Assembly (NCBI GenBank): GCA_964468345.1
Contig: CAYXVZ010000027.1
Span: 11,184-75,183 of the forward strand
Direction: 5' to 3'
DNA: 64,000 nt
Source: DALYLB01 sp964468345
GTDB taxonomy: Bacteria; Acidobacteriota; Blastocatellia; RBC074
Part shown: positions 25,615 through 34,635 of the stretch, piece by piece
Numbering within the stretch: position 1 is the first letter of the stretch
How the letters are laid out: each line of letters opens with the position of its first letter
Translations under genes and position numbers: made by a program
Notes under the pieces: model-generated
Told to the model about the DNA's origin: nothing
Seen by the model: the letters and a program-made list of their open reading frames with translations, nothing else
Database searches by the model: none

Positions 25615-27807
25615 ATGCATCATCACATTTATCGCCTGTTCATTGTCGCAGTCCTGCTCTGCCGCGTCTTCAGTATTTCATCCGCGCAATCAAAGACCGA
25701 AGACGATCTCAATGTGCTGCGCGATCCGGCGAGCCGGAAGATGCTGCCCGAGGCATTGAAAGCGATTGCCTTCGCCCACCTCGAGGAACGGGAGAAGACG
25801 GTCCGCGCAATATCCACGCCCGAAGCGATCAAAGCCCGGCAACGATTGATCCGCGAAACCATTTTGCAGGCCATCGGCGGGCTCCCCGCGCAGACGCCGC
25901 TGAATCCGAAAATCACCGGCGTGCTCAAACGCAATAGTTATCGAATCGAAAAGGTGATCTTCGAAAGCGCGCCCGCGTTTTATGTCACGGCGAACCTCTA
26001 TATTCCCGAAACGGGCCGCGGCCCCTTTCCCGGCATTCTCTTTCCGCTCGGCCATGAATCGGGCGGCAAATCGAATACGGACTGGCAGCATCTGGCCATC
26101 ACCTTCGCGCGGAACGGCTTCGTCGTCTTGACCTGGGATCCGATGGGACAGGGAGAACGAATTCAAATCTATGATCCGGATTTCGGCGGCTCGAAGCTGG
26201 TGCAATCCACGACCGAACACACCGTAGCGGGGACGCAGTGCCTGTTGCTCGGCCACAGCTTCGCGCGGCATCGAATTCATGACGGTTTGCGGGCGCTTGA
26301 TTATCTGGTCTCGCGGGCTGAGGTCGATGCCGCGCGCATCGGCTGCACCGGCAATTCCGGCGGCGGAACCATGACGGCGTATCTATCGGCGCTGGATGAC
26401 CGCATCAAAGTCGCCGCGCCCTCCTGTTACATCACATCATGGCGACGCCTGCTTGAAACCATCGGTCCGCAGGACGCCGAGCAGAATCTGCCGCCCTTTC
26501 TCTCGAACAGGATGGAGCAGGCCGATTTCATCATTGCATTCGCGCCGAAGCCCTATCTGATTCTCTCCGCCATTCGCGATTTCTTTCCAATCGCCGGCGC
26601 ACGAAAGACCTATGGCGAGGTCAAACGCCTGTATGAGGTGATGGGATCGAGCGACAAATTGAATATGTTCGAAGCGGATGATGAGCATGGCTATACGCTG
26701 CCGCGTCGCCTGGCGGCGTATCGATGGATGAATCGATGGCTCAAAGGCATCGATGCGCCTATCGAGGAAGCGCCGATGGAATTCGAAACCGAAGCGGATC
26801 TGTTCTGCACCGCGACCGGACAGGTCGCGACTTCGCTGGGCGGTGAGACGATTTTCTCGATCAGCCGCGCGGAGGCCGCGCGCATTCGACCCAATCGGAA
26901 AGCGCCTGCAACATCCGGTGAATTGGCCCGCTATCAACTGGAGATCCGCACACAAGCGCAAAAGCTGACAGGATTCGAGAAGCCCACCGGCGATTTAAAT
27001 CTCAAAACGATCGGCGAGAGCAAACGCGCAGATTACCGAATCGAAAAGCTGAGCTTTGAAAGCGCGCCCGGCATCACGATCCCCGCCCTCTTGTTTTTGC
27101 CTGAGAAGGCTATAGGCAAACTCCGCCCCATCCTTTATCTGAACGAAAGCGGCAAAGCGGCGGAAGCCGGCCCCGGCGGTGAGATCGAATCGCTGGTGCG
27201 CGCGGGCGCGGCCGTCCTGGCCATCGACTTGCGCGGCACGGGCGAGACGCGCGAAGAGTTGGATCGATCGGATGCGTTCTTTCAATACTTCGGCGCCTTT
27301 GAAAGCGCGATGACCGCCATGCTTGTGAACAAGACGCTGGTTGGAATGCGCGCACAGGATATTGCGCGAGCGGTGGATCTGCTGGCGTCGCGGGCCGATC
27401 TCGACAATGGACAGTTGACGGCGATCGCATCCGGCGGCGCCGCTCCGGTGCTGCTGCACGCGGCCTTGCTGGATGAGCGCATTAAGGGCATTGTCCTGAA
27501 AAACATGTTGATCTCGTATGAATCGGTTCTGACGGAAAAGATCAGCAAGCGCGTCTTTGAAAACGTCGTCCCCGGCGTGCTCGCGGCCTATGATCTGCCC
27601 GATCTCGCGGCGTCGATGGCGCCGCGCGCGGTGACCATTCTGAATCCGGTCAATCCGCGCGGACAATGGGTGAGCCCTGCGGTCGCCCAGGCGCAATACG
27701 CCGTCGCCAAAGCGGCCTTTCAATCGGCGAACGCGCCGTCTTCGTTTGTCATCAGCGAACAAAAGCCGATGCAAGGCATTCTGAAATTCATGTCCGGGAT
27801 GCATTAG
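25615..27807 (+). CDS. Exported two-domain alpha/beta-hydrolase (acetylxylan-esterase-like), paralogue A
   Basis: A 730-residue secreted protein. The ATG at 25615 starts a signal peptide (MHHHIYRLFIVAVLL, cleavage near SSAQS); the frame upstream runs through a hairpin. Domain 1 (~60-400) is an alpha/beta-hydrolase with nucleophile elbow GCTGNSGGGTMT and a C-terminal FEADDEHGY that supplies the catalytic His, resembling acetylxylan or glucuronoyl esterases. Domain 2 (~450-720) repeats the fold (LAIDLRGTGETR) but has IASGGAAP where a GxSxG elbow would be, so it is probably inactive. A close paralogue lies at 30435-32630; an APC permease and a small hydrolase lie between. A role in deacylating plant polysaccharide fragments is likely but inferred. 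Confidence 0.83.
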   Translation: MHHHIYRLFIVAVLLCRVFSISSAQSKTEDDLNVLRDPASRKMLPEALKAIAFAHLEEREKTVRAISTPEAIKARQRLIRETILQAIGGLPAQTPLNPKITGVLKRNSYRIEKVIFESAPAFYVTANLYIPETGRGPFPGILFPLGHESGGKSNTDWQHLAITFARNGFVVLTWDPMGQGERIQIYDPDFGGSKLVQSTTEHTVAGTQCLLLGHSFARHRIHDGLRALDYLVSRAEVDAARIGCTGNSGGGTMTAYLSALDDRIKVAAPSCYITSWRRLLETIGPQDAEQNLPPFLSNRMEQADFIIAFAPKPYLILSAIRDFFPIAGARKTYGEVKRLYEVMGSSDKLNMFEADDEHGYTLPRRLAAYRWMNRWLKGIDAPIEEAPMEFETEADLFCTATGQVATSLGGETIFSISRAEAARIRPNRKAPATSGELARYQLEIRTQAQKLTGFEKPTGDLNLKTIGESKRADYRIEKLSFESAPGITIPALLFLPEKAIGKLRPILYLNESGKAAEAGPGGEIESLVRAGAAVLAIDLRGTGETREELDRSDAFFQYFGAFESAMTAMLVNKTLVGMRAQDIARAVDLLASRADLDNGQLTAIASGGAAPVLLHAALLDERIKGIVLKNMLISYESVLTEKISKRVFENVVPGVLAAYDLPDLAASMAPRAVTILNPVNPRGQWVSPAVAQAQYAVAKAAFQSANAPSSFVISEQKPMQGILKFMSGMH

Positions 27808-27831
27808 GGTTCAGCCAGCATGGCTGTTTAA

Positions 27832-27908
27832 CCACGAATATTCACGAATAAACATCAATCATATATTTGCCGAAGCCCGCATTCGCGATGATTCGTGCTC
27901 ATTCGTGG
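27832..27908. repeat. Imperfect hairpin, CCACGAATATTCACGAAT family
   Basis: Arms at 27832-27849 and 27891-27908 pair imperfectly; the words CACGAAT and ATTCGTG drift along the arms. It lies just upstream of the permease gene. Confidence 0.75.
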
Positions 27909-27955
27909 GACAAAAACAGGTACAGGGAAAGCCGACTGGAATCCACGAGTTCGTC

Positions 27956-29302
27956 ATGATCGAATTATCCGCACAATCCACCATCGAACCGGCCGCCGAG
28001 GGCGGTTTCAAACGCGTGCTCTCGCTCTGGGATCTGGTGATCTTCGGCCTGGCCTTTATCGGTCCGACCGCGCCGTATTCGATGTATGGCATCGCGACCG
28101 TCAAATCGAACGGCCATCTGCCGCTGGTGTATTCCCTGGCAATGATCGCGATGATCTTCACGGCGCTCAGTTATGGCCGTATGGCGACGGCTTTTCCCGA
28201 AGCGGGCTCGACATACACCTACACGTCCAAGGCGCTGCATCCGACGGCGGGATTTTTTGCGGGCTGGGCGCTGATGCTGGATTACATTTTGATTCCGATG
28301 CTCAGCGTGATTTTCGTCGCGCTCACGGCGAACAAGGTCTGGCCGGGGATGCCCTATTGGCTCTGGGCCGTCATCGCCGCCGCGGGGATCACGGCGATCA
28401 ATCTGGGCGGGATGCAGGTGACCTCGCGCGCCAACTATGTGACGAATGCGATCATGATCGCATCGCTGGTCTGGTTCATCGCATTGGCGATCGGCGCGTT
28501 GCTTGGCGGCGCCGGCGAAGGCACGCTGTTTTCAAGCAAGCCCTTTTTCAATCCACAGACATTCGATTTCAGCGCCGTGATGAATACGACCTCGCTGGCC
28601 GTATTGTCGTTCATCGGCTTTGACGGCATCTCCACGCTGGCCGAAGACGCGAAGGAGCCGCGCCGGGACATTGCGCGCGCGACCGTTCTGGTCTGTCTTG
28701 TCGCCGGCGGCCTATTCATTCTCGAAAGCTATCTCGCCCAGATGGTCTGGCCCGATTATGCGAGCTTTTCGCCCGTGGAGACGGCCTTTATGGATATCGG
28801 CAAACGCATCGGCGGCGCGGCGCTGTTTTTCTATCTGTCCTTTGTTCTCGTCGTCGGCGGCATTGCGAGCGCGATCACAGGACAGGCCGGGGCATCGCGC
28901 CTGCTCTGCGGCCTGGGCCGCGATCACATCCTGCCCTATCGCATCTTCGGGTATGTGCATCCGCGTTTCGGAACCCCGATCTACAGCGTGCTGTTGATGG
29001 GCGCGGTGCATCTGGCGGGCGCCTTGATTCTGCGATACGCCGAAGCCGCGGAGCTCGTGAACTTCGGCGCCTTCATCGGTTTTATGCTGGTGAATCTCTG
29101 TGTTGTTCGCCATTACTGGCTGCGCGCGGGAGAGCGATCGGCAAGACAAACGATCGTGAACCTGGTGCTGCCCATCCTGGGATTCATCGTCTGTTTTTAT
29201 ATCTGGCTCCATCTGTCGGCCTTCGCGTTGAAGCTCGGCGCGCTGTGGATGGGGCTGGGAGCGTTGTATCTGCTTCTGACCTTGAAAAGGCGGCTCCTAT
29301 GA
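27956..29302 (+). CDS. APC superfamily amino acid/amine permease
   Basis: A 448-residue inner-membrane protein with about 12 transmembrane segments. The N-terminal helix 1 region LWDLVIFGLAFIGPTAPYSM and the loop SYGRMATAFPEAGSTYTYTS are characteristic of the APC amino acid-polyamine-organocation family, as is SFIGFDGISTLAEDAKEPRR in the middle. The ATG at 27956 gives the natural length; the upstream codons run into a repeat. Members exchange or symport amino acids and amines. Its stop overlaps the start of the next hydrolase gene (ATGA), so both are translated together, and both lie between the two esterase paralogues. Substrate is unknown; a product released by the neighbouring hydrolases is possible. 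Confidence 0.88.
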   Translation: MIELSAQSTIEPAAEGGFKRVLSLWDLVIFGLAFIGPTAPYSMYGIATVKSNGHLPLVYSLAMIAMIFTALSYGRMATAFPEAGSTYTYTSKALHPTAGFFAGWALMLDYILIPMLSVIFVALTANKVWPGMPYWLWAVIAAAGITAINLGGMQVTSRANYVTNAIMIASLVWFIALAIGALLGGAGEGTLFSSKPFFNPQTFDFSAVMNTTSLAVLSFIGFDGISTLAEDAKEPRRDIARATVLVCLVAGGLFILESYLAQMVWPDYASFSPVETAFMDIGKRIGGAALFFYLSFVLVVGGIASAITGQAGASRLLCGLGRDHILPYRIFGYVHPRFGTPIYSVLLMGAVHLAGALILRYAEAAELVNFGAFIGFMLVNLCVVRHYWLRAGERSARQTIVNLVLPILGFIVCFYIWLHLSAFALKLGALWMGLGALYLLLTLKRRLL

Positions 29303-30264
29303 GAATCATCGCATTGCTGCTTCTTCTTCTCTTTCCGATTTCAGGCCTATCGCAATCCACAAACGCCGGCGTGCTTCGCATGCGGCGCCTGCTGCAATTG
29401 CCGCAGGAGAAAATGCCGCCGAAGGCGGAGAGTATCGCGACGAGCGGAGACCAGACCATCCTGCTGGAGGATGTGAAGATTCAGGCGGATGCGAAAAACT
29501 GGATTCCCGCCATGATCGCGAAGCCGCGCGCGGCGACGGGCCGGCTGCCCGCGATCATCTGCCTGCCGGGCACCAGCGGGACGCGATTGCACCTGACCGA
29601 TCCGGTGCTGCAATTGCCGGTTTTTCCGCGCACGGGCTGGGCGCGGGCGCTGGCCGCGGAGGGCTTTCTGACGATCTCGCTCGATTATCGCGGTTCGCCG
29701 GCGCGCGATCAGAACATCTATACCGATGCGGTCCGGGCGCAGCTTGCGGGCGGCACGTATATGGGCCAACTCGTGCATGAAGTTCTTCGCACGGTCGATT
29801 ACCTGCAAACCCGGCCCGACGTCGATCCGAAACGCATCGGCATCACGGGCTTTTCGCTGGGCGGCGCGATGACGTGGTATGCGGCCGCCGCCGATCCGCG
29901 CCTGTCGGTCATCGTCCCGGTCTGCGGCGGCGCGGGAACCTATGATGCATTGACGGGCAACCAGAAAAAGACGAGCTACCACTCGCAATATTTCTATCCG
30001 GCGGGCTTTTTGCAATTCTTCCCTGGCGATCAACCCGATGTCTTCGCCGGCCTTGCGCCGCGCGCCTTGCTCATCGTCGGCCGCGATCAGGACCAGGGCA
30101 TGCCGATCGAAGGCCTGCGCAAACTCGAAGAAGACGTAAAAGCCGCCTACGCCAAACGCGGCGCCTCCGATCGCTTTGCCGTGCACGTTACAGCAGGCGA
30201 ACACACCTATACGGAAGAAATGTTCGCCCAGGTCAAGGCCTGGTTCTCGCGCTTTCTCCGCTGA
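29299..30264 (+). CDS. Exported dienelactone-hydrolase-like alpha/beta-hydrolase
   Basis: A 321-residue protein starting with a signal peptide (MRIIALLLLLLFPISGLSQS). The hydrolase fold carries the oxyanion region IICLPGTSGTR, the nucleophile elbow GITGFSLGGAM (Ser in GxSxG), an acid within LIVGRDQDQG and a His in VTAGEHTYTE. Length and order match small secreted esterases or peptidase-like hydrolases of the DLH/Peptidase_S9 type. The ATG overlaps the permease TGA by four bases, which sets the start. The gene sits between two large esterase paralogues and probably acts with them in the periplasm; the acyl or ester substrate is unknown. Confidence 0.84.
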   Translation: MRIIALLLLLLFPISGLSQSTNAGVLRMRRLLQLPQEKMPPKAESIATSGDQTILLEDVKIQADAKNWIPAMIAKPRAATGRLPAIICLPGTSGTRLHLTDPVLQLPVFPRTGWARALAAEGFLTISLDYRGSPARDQNIYTDAVRAQLAGGTYMGQLVHEVLRTVDYLQTRPDVDPKRIGITGFSLGGAMTWYAAAADPRLSVIVPVCGGAGTYDALTGNQKKTSYHSQYFYPAGFLQFFPGDQPDVFAGLAPRALLIVGRDQDQGMPIEGLRKLEEDVKAAYAKRGASDRFAVHVTAGEHTYTEEMFAQVKAWFSRFLR

Positions 30265-30305
30265 ATGCGGCCGGAGATAAATGCAGAATCACAGAGCACA
30301 GATCT

Positions 30306-30418
30306 ATCTGCGTTGATCTGTCCGATCTGCGGCAGACATATTGCCGCGGATATACGCGGAATAACGCAGATGAACATTTAAAAACCTTGATCTGCGATGG
30401 TCTGTTCAATCTGCGGCT
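30306..30418. repeat. Repeat block, ATCTGCG word family
   Basis: A left arm near 30306-30337 (ATCTGCGTTGATCTG) faces a complementary arm near 30342-30373. A third copy in direct orientation follows at 30389-30418, just ahead of the next gene. Confidence 0.75.
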
Positions 30419-30434
30419 TTTACTGGAAGAGGCT

Positions 30435-32630
30435 ATGAGCAAGGCAAGCATCCCAATCCTGCTAATCGCACTCAGCGTTCTTGTCCTGCCGACTGCGGCG
30501 CAGCGGGCGGCGTCGCTGAATTTCGTTTCCGAACTCGAAGACTATCGCACGATTCGCAGCATGCTGCCGGCATATCTGAACGGGCGGGTCGCGGAGCGAT
30601 TGAAAGAACGAGCGCAACGGATCGAGAACCTTACATCGCCCGCGGATCTTGCCAGACGCCAAAATGAAATCCGCGCGCGCATTCTCGCTTCGATCGGCGG
30701 CCTGCCGGAAAAAACGCCGCTCAACGCGCGCGTGACGGGAATCATTGAACGCGATGGCTATCGGATCGAGAAGGTCATCTTCGAAAGCCAGCCGCGATTT
30801 TTCGTCACGGCCAATTTATATGTGCCCAAACAGGGGCGCGGCCCATTCCCGGGAATTCTCGTTCCGCTCGGCCACGAGCCCGCGCCCAAAGCCTATCCGG
30901 ATGCGCAGCACCTGCTCGCGGGGCTCGCGCTCCGCGGCTTTGTCGCACTGGCATGGGATCCGATCGGGCAGGGCGAGCGCATACAGATTTATGATGCGGA
31001 CTTTGATGAATCGAAGGTCGTGCGTTCGCCGACCGAGCATTCCGTCATAGGCATTCAGTGCACGCTCACGGGCGACAATCTGGCGCGTCATATGATTCAG
31101 GATGGATTGCAGGCTCTCGAATACCTGCTCACGCGCCCTGAAGTCGATGCGGCCCGCATCGGCTGCACGGGAAATTCCGGCGGCGGCAATCTGACGACCT
31201 ATCTCGCGGCGCTCGACGATCGCATCCGCGTGGCTGCGCCTTCATGCTGGATTACCTCGTGGAGCGGGCTTCTCAACACCATTGGCCTGCAGGATTCCGA
31301 GCAGACGCTGTTCCCATTCGTCGCCGAGGGGCTGGATTATCCGGACTTCATTTACGCGGCAGGGGCAAAGCCGTATCTGATCCTCGCCGCAACACGGGAT
31401 TTCTTTTCAATCCAGGGAACCAGGGAAAGCTACGCCGAAGCGCGGCGCGTTTATGAACGAACCGGCGCGACAAACCGGCTGTCAATGTTCGAGGCGGATG
31501 ACACGCACGGCTATTCCCTGCCGCGGCGAACGACCGCTTATCGCTGGCTCACTCGAATGCTGAAAGGCGCAGAGGATGCTTCGCCGGAAACGCCGATGGA
31601 ACTCGCCACCGACGAAGAGCTGCGATGCACTTCTTCCGGCCAGGTGACGACGGATCTCAACAGCGAAACCGTTCTGACATTGAATCTGAAACGCGCCGCC
31701 ATGCTGCGCGCGGAACGGCCCGCCCTCTCCAAACGCGAAGATCTGCCGGCCTTTCAAATCGCGATGCAGGCGCGCGTGCAAGAGACGCTGCATCCCATGC
31801 CCGAGAAGAAGGCTATCCCGATCAAAACCTATGGGCATATCGCAGGCGCGGGATTCCTCTTCGAAAAGCTGCTCTATGAAAGCGAACCGGGCATCCAGAT
31901 TCCCGCGTTGCTCTATCTTCCGGAATCCGGACCAGCGCGGAAGCCCGCGATTCTGTATTGCAACGGCCGCGGCAAGGCGGCGGACAACGCCGAGCAGGAA
32001 GAGCTAGCGAAAGCCGGCTTCGTCGTTCTCTCTATCGATGTGCGCGGCCTGGGCGAGACGATGGTGATCGAGACGCAGCAGAGTCACGATACGCGGCCGT
32101 ATTTCGGCGATTTCGACAGCACGATGACTTCCCTGCTGCTCGACCGGCCGCTCGTCGGCATGCGCGCCACAGACATTCGGCGCGGCATCGATCTGCTGCT
32201 TGCGCGTTCCGAGGTCGATCCGGAAAAGATCTATGGCTATGGAAAAGCCGATGGCGCGCCGCCGCTGCTGTTTGCCGCGATGTTGGATGAACGACTGCGG
32301 CGAATTGCGCTCGAAGAGATGCTGCTTTCTTATGAATCCGCGATCTCGCGCCGCATTCACAGGCAGATCTTCGAGCACGTCGTGAATGGCGCGTTGAAGC
32401 ATTATGACTTTCCGGAACTCGTCGCAGCCCTCGCGCCGCGGCCCGTCTGGATCGTCAACTCGCTGGACCCGATCGGAAAACCCGTCGATGCAGCAGGAAT
32501 GAAGATGCAATATGCGATTTCAATGAAGGCATTCGACTGGCGCAACGCCGCGGTCGCGCATCGAATCGTGAAGCGGAAAAAACAGGATGGATTCCTGCAT
32601 TTTTATCGTGATTGGCTGGCATCTCCCTAA
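30435..32630 (+). CDS. Exported two-domain alpha/beta-hydrolase (acetylxylan-esterase-like), paralogue B
   Basis: A 731-residue secreted paralogue of the protein at 25615-27807, alignable along its whole length. GAAGAGG lies just upstream of the ATG, which opens a signal peptide (MSKASIPILLIALSVLVLP, then TAAQR). Domain 1 has the elbow GCTGNSGGGNLT and FEADDTHGYSLP for the catalytic His. Domain 2 has LSIDVRGLGETM but GYGKADGAPP at the elbow position, again lacking a serine in GxSxG, so degeneration of the second domain predates the duplication. Paralogues separated by a permease and a small hydrolase suggest different acyl or chain specificities within one degradation pathway. The DUF4091 gene follows within 20 bases. 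Confidence 0.84.
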   Translation: MSKASIPILLIALSVLVLPTAAQRAASLNFVSELEDYRTIRSMLPAYLNGRVAERLKERAQRIENLTSPADLARRQNEIRARILASIGGLPEKTPLNARVTGIIERDGYRIEKVIFESQPRFFVTANLYVPKQGRGPFPGILVPLGHEPAPKAYPDAQHLLAGLALRGFVALAWDPIGQGERIQIYDADFDESKVVRSPTEHSVIGIQCTLTGDNLARHMIQDGLQALEYLLTRPEVDAARIGCTGNSGGGNLTTYLAALDDRIRVAAPSCWITSWSGLLNTIGLQDSEQTLFPFVAEGLDYPDFIYAAGAKPYLILAATRDFFSIQGTRESYAEARRVYERTGATNRLSMFEADDTHGYSLPRRTTAYRWLTRMLKGAEDASPETPMELATDEELRCTSSGQVTTDLNSETVLTLNLKRAAMLRAERPALSKREDLPAFQIAMQARVQETLHPMPEKKAIPIKTYGHIAGAGFLFEKLLYESEPGIQIPALLYLPESGPARKPAILYCNGRGKAADNAEQEELAKAGFVVLSIDVRGLGETMVIETQQSHDTRPYFGDFDSTMTSLLLDRPLVGMRATDIRRGIDLLLARSEVDPEKIYGYGKADGAPPLLFAAMLDERLRRIALEEMLLSYESAISRRIHRQIFEHVVNGALKHYDFPELVAALAPRPVWIVNSLDPIGKPVDAAGMKMQYAISMKAFDWRNAAVAHRIVKRKKQDGFLHFYRDWLASP

Positions 32631-32646
32631 GACCATGAGGACGAAT

Positions 32647-34635
32647 ATGAAGCCTGGAAAGATACTGCGCGCAACTTCGATGCTGCTCTTCGCGATCTTG
32701 TTACTGGATCGGTTATCATTCGCATCCACAGAAGAGAGCGAGAGTACGAAACAAACAAAAATAACGAAACACAGGAAATGTTTGGCCCTTTCGTGTGTTT
32801 CGTTATTTTCGTTTGTTTCGTACTCTCGTTTTTTTCCTGATCCAAATATCCAATCGAGTGAAAAGGGAGATCTTCATCTCGAGGCAACCTCGGAATTCTC
32901 CCGCACGGATCCGAATGGCAAGATCGTGGCATCCGATCGAAGCCGGAAGCCGCAGGCGCGAAGCACGCATTCGTACCGGATGCAGGCCGCGCGCAATGGA
33001 TACGCCTCGTTTCACCTCGTCGTGAAAGCGCCGCCGGGACCGTATTCGATCGCCGTCAACTTTTCGAAACTCCCCGCGCTGCAAACAGACCTGTTCAAAA
33101 CCTGGTATCACCAGATGAAAGCCGAGCCGACCTATTATCCGGATGCGTTGGTTCCGGTTGCCAACCCCTATCAATCGTCGCTGCCTGATCCCGAGTTTCG
33201 GATCCCAGGGCAAACGGCACAAGGCTTCTGGGTCGATCTATGGATTCCTCGCGAGGTGAAACCCGGCCGCTATGAAGGCGAGGCAACCGTGCAGGCGGGG
33301 ACGAAACGAACCGTGCTGAAGCTCGATCTGCAGGTGTTGCAGGCGGAAATTCCCGACGATGATGCCATCGTGCTCGATCATAATTCCTATGGTTCATCGT
33401 GGCTTGCTCAGCTCTATCCGAACCGCAGCAAGGGGGAGGGCGAAGCGTTCTTTCGCAGCGATGCGCTGTTTCAATTGATTCAGGCTTATCACCGGTTGTT
33501 CTACGAACATCGCGGCGCGTTTCATCAGCTCGGCTATGGGCACGCGGGCAAGGTGGGGCCGGAATTCGCGCCGGCGCTTGCGGGAGCGGGCCGCGCGAAG
33601 CGCATCAGCAACTGGGAGCTGTATGATCGCCATTACGGCCCGCTGCTGGACGGCAGCGCCTTCGCGCAGACGCGGCGCGGGGCCCGGCCGATTCCCTTTG
33701 TCTATCTGCCGATCAATCCGGAATGGCCGGCTTCGTTTCTGGCCTGGGGCGAAGCGGGTTATGAAGCCGAGTTCGTGAATGTCGTCCGTGAAATGGAAGC
33801 GCATTTTCGCGTCAAGGGATGGACGCAAACGAAATTCGAAATGTTCTTCAATCACAAGAAACGCTACAAGGGATTTCACTGGGATGGCGATGAAACAAAA
33901 TTCGCAAAAGACGACGCGCCCTTTGCGGAGTTTCATCGTCTGCTCAAGAAAGCCGTGCCGGCGGATTCTCCCGTGCAGTTCGTCTATCGCGCGGATGCGA
34001 GCTGGCGGCTGGAAGAACAATTCGAAACCCTCGCTGGCATCGTCGATTTCTGGGTCTGCTCAACGGATATCCTGAGCTGGCTGCCCGAGCAGATGAAATC
34101 GGTGCGCAAGCGCGGCGACATTGTCTGGACGTATTCCGGGCCGCCTGCAATCACCGAAGCTTCCACGGCGATCCTGCAACAACCGCTTCGCGCGTGGATG
34201 TGGAATGCCGATGGCTATATTCACTGGCTGACGGTCAGCCCGAGCGCCGATCCCTGGTTTCAATCCGAAGGCGAGACGACCTGCCTCGCCTATCCGGGCG
34301 AACGATTCGGCGTTGCAGGACCGATCCCGAGCATCCGATTAAAGATTCAACGCAATTTTCAACAGGATCTCGCCCTGATGAAATCGCTCGAAAAAACGCA
34401 CGCGGCCGAATCGATTCGCCGCGAAGTCAGTCATCGGGTCAACGGGACCAAACCGGAACAATGGTGGACGCCGCGGCCTTCGCTCGCCGATCTCTCTGCC
34501 GAAGAGTGGACGAATCCAGCCATCGACCGCGCTGTGGCGCAAACCAAACCACTCTATCAAAACTGGGATCCGCAATACTGGGTGGCGGTGCGGGAATACA
34601 TTTTGAGTCTGACCGAAGGAGGGCCATCACGATGA
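32647..34635 (+). CDS. Exported DUF4091 (GH123-like) protein with an in-frame hairpin repeat
   Basis: A 662-residue protein. The ATG at 32647 has GAGG six bases upstream; 32635 is an alternative. Residues 1-27 are a signal peptide (MKPGKILRATSMLLFAILLL). Residues ~31-61 are encoded by a long hairpin repeat (32739-32828) that is open in this frame and yields a Lys/Thr-rich then Ser/Phe-rich stretch unlike the rest. The mature part begins near DLHLEATSEF: an N-terminal beta-sandwich (GFWVDLWIPREVKPGRYEG), then a barrel-like domain (PFVYLPINPEWPAS, WTQTKFEMFFNHK, WMWNADGYIHWLT) matching DUF4091 of GH123-type proteins. A glycoside hydrolase role is a family inference. It overlaps the next gene by four bases. 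Confidence 0.75.
   Translation: MKPGKILRATSMLLFAILLLDRLSFASTEESESTKQTKITKHRKCLALSCVSLFSFVSYSRFFPDPNIQSSEKGDLHLEATSEFSRTDPNGKIVASDRSRKPQARSTHSYRMQAARNGYASFHLVVKAPPGPYSIAVNFSKLPALQTDLFKTWYHQMKAEPTYYPDALVPVANPYQSSLPDPEFRIPGQTAQGFWVDLWIPREVKPGRYEGEATVQAGTKRTVLKLDLQVLQAEIPDDDAIVLDHNSYGSSWLAQLYPNRSKGEGEAFFRSDALFQLIQAYHRLFYEHRGAFHQLGYGHAGKVGPEFAPALAGAGRAKRISNWELYDRHYGPLLDGSAFAQTRRGARPIPFVYLPINPEWPASFLAWGEAGYEAEFVNVVREMEAHFRVKGWTQTKFEMFFNHKKRYKGFHWDGDETKFAKDDAPFAEFHRLLKKAVPADSPVQFVYRADASWRLEEQFETLAGIVDFWVCSTDILSWLPEQMKSVRKRGDIVWTYSGPPAITEASTAILQQPLRAWMWNADGYIHWLTVSPSADPWFQSEGETTCLAYPGERFGVAGPIPSIRLKIQRNFQQDLALMKSLEKTHAAESIRREVSHRVNGTKPEQWWTPRPSLADLSAEEWTNPAIDRAVAQTKPLYQNWDPQYWVAVREYILSLTEGGPSR
32739..32828. 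repeat. Hairpin repeat lying inside a coding sequence
   Basis: The 34-bp arms (32739-32772 and 32795-32828) differ at one transition and belong to the CGAAACAAACGAAAATAACG family seen at 62128-62229. The element is in frame between signal peptide and mature domain of the DUF4091 protein. Confidence 0.93.
34616..34623 (+). promoter_or_regulatory. Strong ribosome-binding site that fixes the next start
   Basis: AAGGAGGG lies eight bases before the ATG at 34632. It shows that translation of the following gene is meant to begin upstream of the repeat-derived stretch. Confidence 0.88.
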
